A stretch of 64,000 nt of DNA from assembly GCA_036803245.1 (NCBI GenBank), contig DAIRUQ010000001.1, positions 1-64,000 of the forward strand, given 5' to 3'. The notes below the pieces were generated by a model. The model ran no database searches and was not told the DNA's origin. It was given only the letters and a program-made list of their open reading frames with translations. Made by a program: the position numbers and the translations under genes. The DNA is from DAIRUQ01 sp036803245 (GTDB taxonomy: Bacteria; Chloroflexota; Anaerolineae; UBA1429). Below, piece by piece: positions 1-7,726 of this stretch; position 1 is the stretch's first letter; every line of letters starts with the position of its first letter.

Positions 1-399
1 GCCACCTCGGAGCCGGTGCTGCTCGGCATCACCAAGGCGGCCCTGAATACGGATAGCTTTTTGTCAGCCGCTTCGTTCCAGCATACCATTAGCGTGTTGG
101 CAGAGGCCGCGATCGAGGGCAAGGTGGATCACCTGCGCGGCCTCAAAGAGAGCGTCATCATCGGCAAGCTCATCCCGGCGGGGACCGGCTTTGCGGTGGA
201 GCCAGAAGAGCCGGCTGAAGAGGCCGATCTGCTCGGGGAGGCGGCGGCTTCCCAGGCCTTTGAGGACCATCTCCTCGGGATGGATGCCGCAGAGGAGCTG
301 GATGCCCTCAGCGCAGCCTTCCTGGCCAAGGGTGGCGACTTGGGCGCCTTGCGTGGGCCCGAGGCTGATACAGAGCTGACGACGGAGGCCGAAGAGTAA
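1..399 (+). CDS. rpoC: DNA-directed RNA polymerase subunit beta', C-terminal end (partial)
   Basis: The reading frame is open from the first base, so the gene begins outside the window; 132 codons and a TAA stop are present. The visible residues match the very conserved end of bacterial beta' subunits: the run around ITKAALNTDSFLSAASFQ, then LTEAA-like and GLKESVIIGKLIPAGTGF segments. This part lies near the clamp and the omega-binding tail of core RNA polymerase. It is followed by a variable acidic tail of about 60 residues rich in Glu and Ala, typical of lineage-specific ends. The next gene begins 3 bp after the stop, so the two may be cotranscribed. Identification is firm; a GTG at 16 is an internal codon, not a start. 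Confidence 0.95.
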   Translation, partial: ATSEPVLLGITKAALNTDSFLSAASFQHTISVLAEAAIEGKVDHLRGLKESVIIGKLIPAGTGFAVEPEEPAEEADLLGEAAASQAFEDHLLGMDAAEELDALSAAFLAKGGDLGALRGPEADTELTTEAEE

Positions 400-401
400 C
401 G

Positions 402-3400
402 ATGCACGTCTCTCTGATTCGACGTCAGAGGCGACACAAGACAAGCGGAGGGCTACCCGCCTTCCGCTTGCTGCTTCTTGGCGTCGGGATGCTTTTCTTC
501 TCGGGGTTGCTGGTGGTGGTGGGTGGCTTGGCCGCCGGCTTGGTCCTCTACTCGACCTTTGCGCGTGACCTTCCCTCTCCTGAAGAGATCCAGGTGCGCA
601 GCACGGTGTCTTTTGAGACCACTAGGCTGTACGACCGTACTGGCCAAGTGCTGCTCTATGAGATCGTTCCTCCCGATACCGGCTGGCGCACCTATGTGCC
701 GCTTAGCGATATCCCCGACAGCTTGAGGAACGCGACCATCGCCTCGGAGGACAAGACCTTTTACGACAATCTGGCCAACTGGGGCGGTGTGAACTGGCGG
801 GGCCTCGCCCGAGCGGTTGTAGGCGAGATCACCGGCCAGGACGCTGGCGGCGGCAGCTCTATTGCGCAGCAGTTGGTGCGTAACGTGCTGATGCCCTTTG
901 ACGAGCGCGTGGATCGTAGCCAGGTCCGCAAGATCAAAGAGGTCGTGTTGGCGATCGAGCTGACACGCCAGTACCCCGGCATCGAGGGTCGTAACCAGAT
1001 CCTCGAGTGGTATCTCAACAATATCACCTATGGCAACATGGCTTTTGGCGTCGAGGCGGCTGCTCAGACCTATTTCGGCAAGTCGGTCTCCGAGTTGAGC
1101 CTGGCAGAATCGGCCATGCTGGTGCCGGTGGGGAACAGCCCGGCGCTGAACCCGATCGACGCGCCGGAGGATGCCAAGCGTCGCCAGGAGATCGTGCTGG
1201 ACCTGATGTACCTCCAGGGCTATATCACCGCCGAGGAGGCCTACGCCGCCAAGCAGGAGCCGCTGATCATCGCGCCGGATGTCAAGGGCATGCTGGTGCC
1301 GCATTGGGTGTTTTATGTGCGGGATCGCCTCATCGCCCAGTTCGGCAGCGAGGCGGTGTATGGCGGCGGCTTGCAGGTGATCACGACCATCGACCTCGAA
1401 AAGCAGGCCATGGCCGAGGACGTGGCGCGCGAGATGGTGGCCGGGTTCAACGAGTCGATGAATGCCAACAATGCGGCCGTGGTGGTTCTGGATACCAAGA
1501 CGGGCGAGATCCTGGCCATGGTGGGGAGCCTGGACTATAACGATCGCTCGATCAATGGGCAGATCAACATGGCCCTCTCGCCGCGGCAGCCTGGCTCTAG
1601 CTTCAAGCCGTTCACCTATGCCACCGGGTTCATGCAGGGCTATACACCGGCCACCATGTTGATGGACGTGCGCACCAGCTTCCCGGACTGGCCCAACCCA
1701 GCGCCGTATGTCCCCGAGAACTATTCGCGACGGTTCAACGGGCCGATCCTGCTCCGCGATGCCCTGGCGCGCTCGCTGAATGTGCCGGCAGTGGCCATGA
1801 TGCACAAGGTTGGCATCCAGAGTGTGCTGGATACGGCCCACTCTATGGGGATCAGCACCCTTCGTGGGTCCGGCTATGGGCTCTCGCTGACGCTGGGCGG
1901 TGGCGAAGTCCGGCTGCTGGATATGGCCTATGCCTTTTCCGTGTTCGCCAACAATGGGCAGATGCGCGGCACGCCGGTGCCTATGGACCAGCAGGAGCCC
2001 GGGTTCCGCAAGCTGGACCCCGTGGCGATTCTGCAGGTCACCAGTCCTGACGGCCAGGCGCTCTACGAGTACTCACAGCCCTACCGTCAACAGGTCATCC
2101 AGCCAGAGGTGGCCTACCTGATCACCGACATCTTGTCTGACGATCAGGCCCGGATCCCTGGCTTTGGCGCCAATAGCGCCCTGACTCTCGATGGGCGCCC
2201 GGCCGGCGCCAAGACGGGGACGACCAATGACTATCATGATGGGTGGGCGGTCGGCTACACGCCGCAGTATGTCACCGGCGTGTGGGTGGGCAACACTGAT
2301 TACCAAAAGATGGAGAACGCACCTGGGGCACGAACGGCGGCCCCGATCTGGCAGCGGGTGATGACGAACCTGCATGCCGATCTGCCAGTGGAGGCGTTTG
2401 AGCGGCCGGATGGCTTGGTGACCGCCGTGGTCGATGGCGTCTCGGGCAAGCTTCCGACGTCGGCCTCATCTTGGCGCAAGCAGGAGATCTTTATCGACGG
2501 GACGGTGCCGACGGAGCACGATGATGTTCATCGAGCCTATCGCATCTGTCGTGTGAGCGGCAAGCTGGCGACGGTGGATTGCCCGGCCGAAGAGGTCGAC
2601 CAGGTGGTCTTTTCGGTGTATTCACCGGAAGCGGCCGACTGGGTGCGTGATCAAGAGATCGCCCAGCCCCCCACCGAGTATTGCGACGTGCATGGTGCCA
2701 GCCTGGCGACCGCCGACTTGTCCATCACCTCGCCGCGCCACTTTGGTGGCGTGAGCGGCGTCGTGGCCATCGAGGGTAACGCCCGCGTGGGCGGCCAAAG
2801 CAGTTACTCGGTTCAGGTTGGCCAAGGCATGAGCCCCTCGCAGTGGCTGCCCGTTGGGCCTGAGCATGGGCAGGCGGTGGAGAACGGCCTGCTGGAGATG
2901 TGGGACACTAGCGGGCTCAACGGTCTCTACACCATCAAGGTGACCTCCATGGGGGGCGCTGGGGTGCGCGAGTTCACGGTTCCGGTGCGGGTGGATAACC
3001 GGCCCCCCGCCGTTGCCATCATCCAGCCCGCCGCTAACGCGGTGTATGCGCTAGACAAGGACGAGTGGATCAACATCCAGCTCCTGGTGGAGGATGACCA
3101 GGCGATGGATCGGGTCGAGTTCTACCTGAATGGTCAGTTGCTGGGATTCTCGACGGTGGCGCCATACACTTGGCGCTGGACGTTGCGGCTCGTGCGACCG
3201 AGCGTGAGCTTTGATCTACCCGAACCGATCATCGAGGAGGACGGCGATCGCACCATTCGTCGCGAGGTGGTGGTGGAGGACGGGCGGCAGATCTACCGCG
3301 AGACTGTGACAGAGGGCGACGAGGTCACCGTTACCGAGGCGACGCGTTCTGAAGACGGCTCGGGCTATGTGTGGTCGACGGGGCAGCGCGTCTCTCAGGT

Positions 3401-3551
3401 TGGTGGCTACACCGAGACGCATGTCATCCATGTCATCGCATACGACAGTGCGGGCAACCAGACCAAGAGTGAGTCCGTGCGCGTGCACGTCATCCCTGAG
3501 GAGCGGGACGGGGTTGTGCCGGCGACTGAGCAGGCGGATGCCGGCGGCTAG
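402..3551 (+). CDS. class A penicillin-binding protein (transglycosylase/transpeptidase)
   Basis: A bifunctional peptidoglycan synthase that polymerises lipid II and cross-links stem peptides outside the membrane. A basic N-terminus and one membrane segment (about 22-52) precede a GT51 domain with EDKTFY (catalytic Glu 116), GGSSIAQQLVRN and the RKIKE motif (Glu 180). The transpeptidase has SSFK (Ser 399, Lys 402), SLN (458-460) and KTG (604-606). At 1049 residues it is longer than usual: about 400 residues follow the transpeptidase, including an Ig-like (Big-type) domain around 855-930 and an acidic insert near 945-985. The ATG is 3 bp after the rpoC stop. Its TAG overlaps the stop of the opposite-strand metalloprotease gene. 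Which PBP1 subclass it belongs to (PBP1A- or PbpC-like) cannot be settled by eye. Confidence 0.95.
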   Translation: MHVSLIRRQRRHKTSGGLPAFRLLLLGVGMLFFSGLLVVVGGLAAGLVLYSTFARDLPSPEEIQVRSTVSFETTRLYDRTGQVLLYEIVPPDTGWRTYVPLSDIPDSLRNATIASEDKTFYDNLANWGGVNWRGLARAVVGEITGQDAGGGSSIAQQLVRNVLMPFDERVDRSQVRKIKEVVLAIELTRQYPGIEGRNQILEWYLNNITYGNMAFGVEAAAQTYFGKSVSELSLAESAMLVPVGNSPALNPIDAPEDAKRRQEIVLDLMYLQGYITAEEAYAAKQEPLIIAPDVKGMLVPHWVFYVRDRLIAQFGSEAVYGGGLQVITTIDLEKQAMAEDVAREMVAGFNESMNANNAAVVVLDTKTGEILAMVGSLDYNDRSINGQINMALSPRQPGSSFKPFTYATGFMQGYTPATMLMDVRTSFPDWPNPAPYVPENYSRRFNGPILLRDALARSLNVPAVAMMHKVGIQSVLDTAHSMGISTLRGSGYGLSLTLGGGEVRLLDMAYAFSVFANNGQMRGTPVPMDQQEPGFRKLDPVAILQVTSPDGQALYEYSQPYRQQVIQPEVAYLITDILSDDQARIPGFGANSALTLDGRPAGAKTGTTNDYHDGWAVGYTPQYVTGVWVGNTDYQKMENAPGARTAAPIWQRVMTNLHADLPVEAFERPDGLVTAVVDGVSGKLPTSASSWRKQEIFIDGTVPTEHDDVHRAYRICRVSGKLATVDCPAEEVDQVVFSVYSPEAADWVRDQEIAQPPTEYCDVHGASLATADLSITSPRHFGGVSGVVAIEGNARVGGQSSYSVQVGQGMSPSQWLPVGPEHGQAVENGLLEMWDTSGLNGLYTIKVTSMGGAGVREFTVPVRVDNRPPAVAIIQPAANAVYALDKDEWINIQLLVEDDQAMDRVEFYLNGQLLGFSTVAPYTWRWTLRLVRPSVSFDLPEPIIEEDGDRTIRREVVVEDGRQIYRETVTEGDEVTVTEATRSEDGSGYVWSTGQRVSQVGGYTETHVIHVIAYDSAGNQTKSESVRVHVIPEERDGVVPATEQADAGG

Positions 3552-3922
3552 TGCCCTAGTTGCTGCAGGTCCTGCTCGCTCAGGCCGAGATGGTGGCCGA
3601 GCTCATGAAGCAAGGTGCGTTGCACCTGAGCGATGAGCTCGGCTCTGCTTTTGGTGATCTGGAGCATTGGGCCGCGAAAAAGAGTCACCCGGTCGGGCAG
3701 GGCCATGTTATAGCCGCGCCCGCGGTGGATGGTCGGGATGCCCTCGTAGAGGCCCAGGAGCAGCTGATCGGCTGGGAGTTGAGCCTTGCGCCTCTGCTCG
3801 GGCGTGGGCCAGTCGGCCGTGAGGACGGCCACGTTATCCAGGCGGTCGCGAACCCAATCCGGCAACGCCTCGAGCGCCTCGGCGACGATGGCGGCAAAGT
3901 CGGCCGCACTAGGTGCGTCCAT
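3548..3922 (-). CDS. small zincin-like metallopeptidase family protein
   Basis: A protein of about 124 residues ending in HELGHHLGLSE, the HExxHxxG zinc-binding motif of the minimal zincin family (PF06262, 'metallopeptidase family protein'). Family members are small cytoplasmic proteins with the metalloprotease fold; their substrates are mostly unknown. A longer frame reaches 3967, but GAGGAG lies 6 bases before the ATG at 3922 (an adjacent ATG sits at 3925), which places the start inside the last codons of the RqcH-like gene, with about 14 bp of overlap. Translation is therefore probably coupled to that gene. The stop codon shares bases with the stop of the convergent penicillin-binding protein gene. 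Family call is solid; function is not known. Confidence 0.85.
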   Translation of the reverse strand: MDAPSAADFAAIVAEALEALPDWVRDRLDNVAVLTADWPTPEQRRKAQLPADQLLLGLYEGIPTIHRGRGYNMALPDRVTLFRGPMLQITKSRAELIAQVQRTLLHELGHHLGLSEQDLQQLGH

Positions 3923-5675
3923 CATCGGCTCCTCGGGCATAGTCGACCGGCGAAAGCGGCTCGACAACCAGGGTGCTCTCCTGTCGATAGGTCACCATGC
4001 CGGGCCCGGCGCCGCGGATGGCTCGGACATGCTTGCGCTGGGTATAGTCAACCTGCACCTGCTTCTGGTCGCCGGCGACCGAATGGAAAGCCGCCAAGGC
4101 CGCTGCAGCCTCCAGGCTGGGGAGATCGGGCTCTGCGCCGCCCGGGCGATAGATGACATGCGCGCCAGCCACGCCATGTGCGTGCAGCCATAGGTCATCC
4201 GGGTGCCCAAGGCGAAAGGTCACCAGTGCGTTCTGGCGGCTGTTTCTGCCTACCAGGATCAGCCCGCCATCGGCTGCGTCCAGGCGGAGGGGCTGACTGG
4301 CCGGAAAGGCACCACGCTTGAGCGAGCGACGGCGTAGATGGCCGGCCTCCTGCAGAGCGGCGGCCACCTCGTCCAACTCAGGGCGGGATCCAGCCATCTG
4401 CACGTCGGCATCGGCCTGCTCCAAGAAGGACAACTCTAGCTCGACCTGCCGGATGAGAGGTGGTATACGCTCGCTGGCTGCCTGCAGCTTCTGGTGGCGC
4501 CGGAAAAAGCGCTGGGCGTTGGCGACCGGTGAGAGGTTGGGATCGAGCTGGATCTCTAGCGGCGCATCGCACGGCTCTCCGGTCAGGCCTGCCATCATCT
4601 CGGCTGGCACCAGCAGGCTCCCTTGGCGGGGGCGGATGCTATGCTGGAGCGCCAGGAGCGCATTGCCTTTGGCCAGGAGTAGCGCGTCGTCGGGCTGGTC
4701 ATCCAGCGACTGGTTCAGCTTGTTCAGACGTCGCTCCAGGCGCTCTCGCGCTCGGTCGATGATGCTATGGAGTCTCGCACGCACCTGGCCATAGGGGTCG
4801 AGCGATCCGAAGGCAAAGAGGACCCGCTCGATGCCACTCAAGATCCCGTCGCAGCGTTCCCAGTCGTCGCGATGTGAGGGCGCAAAGGGTAGAGCCATCT
4901 CTGGGCGTCGTCGATCGCCGTTGCCTTTGTAGACGACGGTAGGCTCCCAATTGCGCGTCTCGATCAACGCATAGAGCTCGTGGGTGGATGCCAGTAGCGC
5001 CTGGGCCTCGCCGAGGGCGAGATCGTGGGCCAAGGCTGGCGCCTGGGCTCGGTGTGCGATCTCCCGTGCCAGGACTGGGCTCATCCCCGCGAACGTCTCG
5101 ACCAGGAGCCTTTCCGTGCGCCTCTCTGGCTCTTTCCCAGAAAGCTCCAGAAGCATTTCGGCTGTGACGGCCGCGGGTGGGTGTTTGCTTTGGGCGGGCG
5201 GAGGCTCGTACACCCTTTGGGGCAGGACCGTTCGATAACGGTTGACCGAGGCCGGCACCCGTCGCGTGGCATCCAGGATCATGGCGCTTTCATCCAGCAG
5301 GACCAGGTTGCTGAGGCGGCCCATCAGCTCGGCAACCAAGGTCACGCGCTGATCGCCCTGGGCAAAGGTCAGGCTGAGGATCCGCTCGAACGGGGGCTGC
5401 TCGACGCCAACCAATCGCCCGCCGCGCACATGCTTGCGCAGGAGCAGCAACAACGGCGAGGGCTGCTCGACGCCCCGCCGGAGGGGTTGGGGCAGCAAGG
5501 CCACGGCCGGGTTCTGAGCCTCTGAAGATAGGTATAGGTACTGTCGCTCGCCGCTATATACCTCGAGCACGACCGATTCGGGGCTGGGCTGGACCACGCT
5601 CTGGACGCGCGCGCTGATCAGGTGGCTTTCCAGAGCCTCTCGCACGGCTGCCAACGTGATAAAGTCGAGGTACAT
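3909..5675 (-). CDS. rqcH: NFACT family protein, RqcH-like ribosome quality control factor
   Basis: Homologue of Rqc2/RqcH (often annotated fibronectin-binding protein), which binds stalled 50S subunits carrying peptidyl-tRNA and recruits tRNA-Ala to add C-terminal alanine tails. The 588-residue product starts MYLDFITLAAVREAL, the typical NFACT-N beginning, includes a central helical coiled-coil part, and ends with an NFACT-R domain containing DDLWLHAHGVAGAHV. An in-frame extension to 5945 runs through the neighbouring deacetylase gene and lacks NFACT features; GAGAG just before the ATG at 5675 supports the shorter start. The start is 8 bp after the deacetylase stop, and the end overlaps the small zincin gene, so the three probably form one operon. 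Function is inferred from the family. Confidence 0.9.
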   Translation of the reverse strand: MYLDFITLAAVREALESHLISARVQSVVQPSPESVVLEVYSGERQYLYLSSEAQNPAVALLPQPLRRGVEQPSPLLLLLRKHVRGGRLVGVEQPPFERILSLTFAQGDQRVTLVAELMGRLSNLVLLDESAMILDATRRVPASVNRYRTVLPQRVYEPPPAQSKHPPAAVTAEMLLELSGKEPERRTERLLVETFAGMSPVLAREIAHRAQAPALAHDLALGEAQALLASTHELYALIETRNWEPTVVYKGNGDRRRPEMALPFAPSHRDDWERCDGILSGIERVLFAFGSLDPYGQVRARLHSIIDRARERLERRLNKLNQSLDDQPDDALLLAKGNALLALQHSIRPRQGSLLVPAEMMAGLTGEPCDAPLEIQLDPNLSPVANAQRFFRRHQKLQAASERIPPLIRQVELELSFLEQADADVQMAGSRPELDEVAAALQEAGHLRRRSLKRGAFPASQPLRLDAADGGLILVGRNSRQNALVTFRLGHPDDLWLHAHGVAGAHVIYRPGGAEPDLPSLEAAAALAAFHSVAGDQKQVQVDYTQRKHVRAIRGAGPGMVTYRQESTLVVEPLSPVDYARGADDGRT

Positions 5676-5683
5676 GATGCTCT

Positions 5684-6823
5684 CTAGTACTCGGCGAGTG
5701 GCGCCGTACGGCCCGCCAAGATGGGCGGGCGGGCTACCGGCTCGGTCGGCACAGGGGTGGCTGGTGGCGGTGTCGCGGGGCGTGGCTCCGCGGGTGCGGG
5801 CACGGCGGCACTCACAGCTGCGTACTGCTCCAGCAACGTCAGGAGATTCTGCCCGGTGTAATGGCCGTGGACGCGCAGCCGCTGCAGCTCGAACAGGCGG
5901 TTGGAGGCGTGATCGACGCCCTGGTGTGTGGTGACGGCGGCCCAATAGTGGGCCGAGCGGAGCACCTGAATGGCTACCTCGTCATAGTGGCCTGAGGGGT
6001 AACAGAAGAAGCGGACCGTCTCGCCGGTACGTTCCTCGATCGCTTCTTTGGACCCGAGCATCTGCCATACGAGATAGTCCACGCTGCGGCCGCGTAGGTC
6101 CACATGGGTATAGCCGTGGGCCTGCATTTCCATGCCGGCTGCGTGCATTTCAATCACCTGATCCCAGGTGACATAGGCAGGGTTCCCAGCGTCAATAGGC
6201 TCGGTGAGCAGGAAAAAGGTGCCGACGTACCCAGCATCACGCAGCGCCGGGAAGGCCTCTGCGTAGGCATCGCGATAGCCATCATCAAAGGTCAAGAGGA
6301 TGGGCTTTACTGGGAGCTCGGCGCCGGTCTGCAAGGCCATGGTTAGGTCACGCATCGTGATCGTCTCATAACCGGCCTCATGGAGGGCTTGTAGGTGCTC
6401 GCGAAAGGCCGCGGGCGGTACCGAGAGATCCACGCGGACGGCATCGGACGGATCCGGCGCCTCGGACACATAGTGGTACATCAGGATGGGCACGCTCAGG
6501 CTCCGGTCCACGCCATCGGGCGTGGGTTGAGGCTCTGGCGTGGGGGTTGCCGTGGGCGTCGGGCTGGGCGTGGGCATCAACGTTGGCGCGGGCGGTTCCG
6601 TCTGCGTGGCCGTCGGCGTTGGCGATGGCGTCGCAGTCGCCGTGGGACTGTGCGTCGGGGTCACCGTATGCGTGGCGGTGTAGCTTGGCAGCGCTGTGGC
6701 CGTCGGCGTGGGGGCCTCGGCCAGAGGAGAGTCTCCCCAGGCCACAAGCGCCCAAAAAGCGACGCCGATGATGGGCAGCAGCGCCAGCGCACGCCACCCA
6801 GCCACTCGCGAACCAACATCCAT
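5684..6823 (-). CDS. membrane-anchored polysaccharide deacetylase (NodB domain)
   Basis: An extracytoplasmic carbohydrate esterase 4 family enzyme that removes N- or O-acetyl groups from cell-wall or capsular polysaccharide. Residues about 10-29 form a hydrophobic signal or anchor segment, followed by a low-complexity Thr/Pro linker (about 36-105). The NodB domain includes VPILMYHYV, LTFDDGY with Asp 180 and Asp 181, and a HGYTH pair (His 236, His 240) for metal binding. A second Thr/Pro-rich tail follows. GGAGG lies upstream of the ATG. The gene is transcribed from a predicted promoter at 6856-6884 and leads the operon into rqcH. Another deacetylase with a lipoprotein signal is at 14446-15630. 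The exact substrate cannot be read from sequence. Confidence 0.9.
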   Translation of the reverse strand: MDVGSRVAGWRALALLPIIGVAFWALVAWGDSPLAEAPTPTATALPSYTATHTVTPTHSPTATATPSPTPTATQTEPPAPTLMPTPSPTPTATPTPEPQPTPDGVDRSLSVPILMYHYVSEAPDPSDAVRVDLSVPPAAFREHLQALHEAGYETITMRDLTMALQTGAELPVKPILLTFDDGYRDAYAEAFPALRDAGYVGTFFLLTEPIDAGNPAYVTWDQVIEMHAAGMEMQAHGYTHVDLRGRSVDYLVWQMLGSKEAIEERTGETVRFFCYPSGHYDEVAIQVLRSAHYWAAVTTHQGVDHASNRLFELQRLRVHGHYTGQNLLTLLEQYAAVSAAVPAPAEPRPATPPPATPVPTEPVARPPILAGRTAPLAEY

Positions 6824-6855
6824 CAGTACCCTGCCTCCAAGCGTTGTGTCACTCT

Positions 6856-6884
6856 ATGGTAGCCGCGCAGGCGGTCTGGGTCAA
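6856..6884 (-). promoter_or_regulatory. predicted sigma-70-type promoter for the deacetylase-rqcH operon
   Basis: On the minus strand TTGACC (6879-6884) and TACCAT (6856-6861) are separated by 17 bp. It lies about 33 bp upstream of the deacetylase start and back to back with the rsmD promoter. Confidence 0.6.
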
Positions 6885-6895
6885 TCGGCGACTCT

Positions 6896-6930
6896 GGTCA
6901 ATTGACCGTGTCCTCTACTGTGCCTAGACT
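6896..6930 (+). promoter_or_regulatory. predicted promoter for rsmD with a 12-bp palindrome over the -35
   Basis: TTGACC (6902-6907), 17 bp, TAGACT (6925-6930), 17 bp before the rsmD ATG. The -35 is the right half of a perfect palindrome GGTCAATTGACC (6896-6907). A further GGTCAAT at 6879-6885 covers the -35 of the divergent promoter. The repeat may be an operator, or may simply reflect two opposed -35 elements. Confidence 0.6.
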
Positions 6931-6947
6931 CGCTCTGGGAGGTAGCC

Positions 6948-7514
6948 ATGCGTGTCATCGCGGGAACCGCCAAGGGCAGACGGCTGGTCCCGGTGCCCGG
7001 TGAGGGGACGAGGCCCGTCACCGACCGTGTCAAAGAGTCGTTGTTCAACCTGATTGGGTCGAGCATCGTGGGCGTGCGCGTGCTGGACCTATTCGCTGGC
7101 ACCGGCGCCGTGGGCATCGAGGCGCTCAGCCGCGGCGCCGCACATGCGACCTTTGTCGACAAGGCTCGCGCAGCGGTGAGAGCGGTCGAGCGCAATCTAC
7201 GCGAGACCGGTCTGGACGATCGTGCCTGGGTCATCCACGGCGATGCCTTTGCCCACGTGCGACACCATGCTGGCGAGCCCTATGATCTGGTGTATATTGC
7301 CCCTCCGCAATACCAGGACCTGTGGGCTGATGCCCTCTTGGCTGTGGACGAGGGCGACGTCCTGGCTCCGCGCGGCCTGGTGGTGGTGCAGATCCACCCC
7401 AAAGAGGATCACCCCGTGACGCTGACCCGCCTCGATCGCACCCATGAGCGCCGCTACGGCAGTACGTTGCTGATCTTTTTCAAGCCCTCGGAGGCATCCG
7501 ATGCAGCCGGCTGA
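6948..7514 (+). CDS. rsmD: 16S rRNA (guanine(966)-N(2))-methyltransferase
   Basis: A SAM-dependent methyltransferase that modifies 16S rRNA guanine 966 during small-subunit assembly. The start MRVIAGTAKGRRL and the RPVTDRVKESLFNLI segment are diagnostic for RsmD, and LDLFAGTGAVGIEAL (46-60) is the SAM-binding loop. Length 188 residues is normal. The catalytic motif IV, usually D/N-P-P-Y/F, reads APPQ at 118-121, which is unusual for an amino-methyltransferase and is noted as a finding. The start has GGGAGG upstream. The end overlaps the DUF951 gene by 14 bp, so rsmD, the DUF951 gene and mnmE form an RNA-modification/translation operon. Confidence 0.92.
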   Translation: MRVIAGTAKGRRLVPVPGEGTRPVTDRVKESLFNLIGSSIVGVRVLDLFAGTGAVGIEALSRGAAHATFVDKARAAVRAVERNLRETGLDDRAWVIHGDAFAHVRHHAGEPYDLVYIAPPQYQDLWADALLAVDEGDVLAPRGLVVVQIHPKEDHPVTLTRLDRTHERRYGSTLLIFFKPSEASDAAG

Positions 7515-7719
7515 TGTACGCGTGGGCGATCGTGCAGTGCTGCGCAAGCCACATCCCTGTGGTTCGCTCGAGTGGGAGGTCATGCGCATCGGCGCCGACA
7601 TCGGCCTAAAGTGTCTGGGGTGCGGCCATCGGGTGATGCTGACGCGGCGAGCGTTCAACCGCAGCGTCAAGCGACTCATCCCGCGCGACCAGCTCGCCGA
7701 TAGCTCGGGCGAGGTTTAG
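7501..7719 (+). CDS. DUF951 domain-containing protein
   Basis: A 72-residue protein with the DUF951 signature: VRVGDRAVLRKPHPCGSLEWEV in the N-terminal half, then GADIGLKCLGCGHRVML. The conserved HPCG and CxxCG cysteines suggest a small metal-binding (probably zinc) OB-like fold. The family is widespread in Firmicutes and Chloroflexota and its function is unknown. The gene starts inside the last codons of rsmD and ends 7 bp before mnmE, so it is translated as part of that operon. Linkage to two RNA-modification genes suggests a nucleic-acid role, which is inference only. Confidence 0.85.
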   Translation: MQPADVRVGDRAVLRKPHPCGSLEWEVMRIGADIGLKCLGCGHRVMLTRRAFNRSVKRLIPRDQLADSSGEV

Positions 7720-7726
7720 GGCGGAG

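Noticed and set aside
453..1841. 462-codon open frame on the minus strand opposite the penicillin-binding protein
   Set aside because: It lies entirely within a clear class A PBP gene, has no family resemblance, and long antisense frames are expected in high-GC codon-biased DNA.
6547..6771. Possible repeat array in the region of alternating Thr/Pro codons
   Set aside because: It is the coding sequence of a TPTP linker in an exported protein, not a CRISPR or satellite array; units are irregular.
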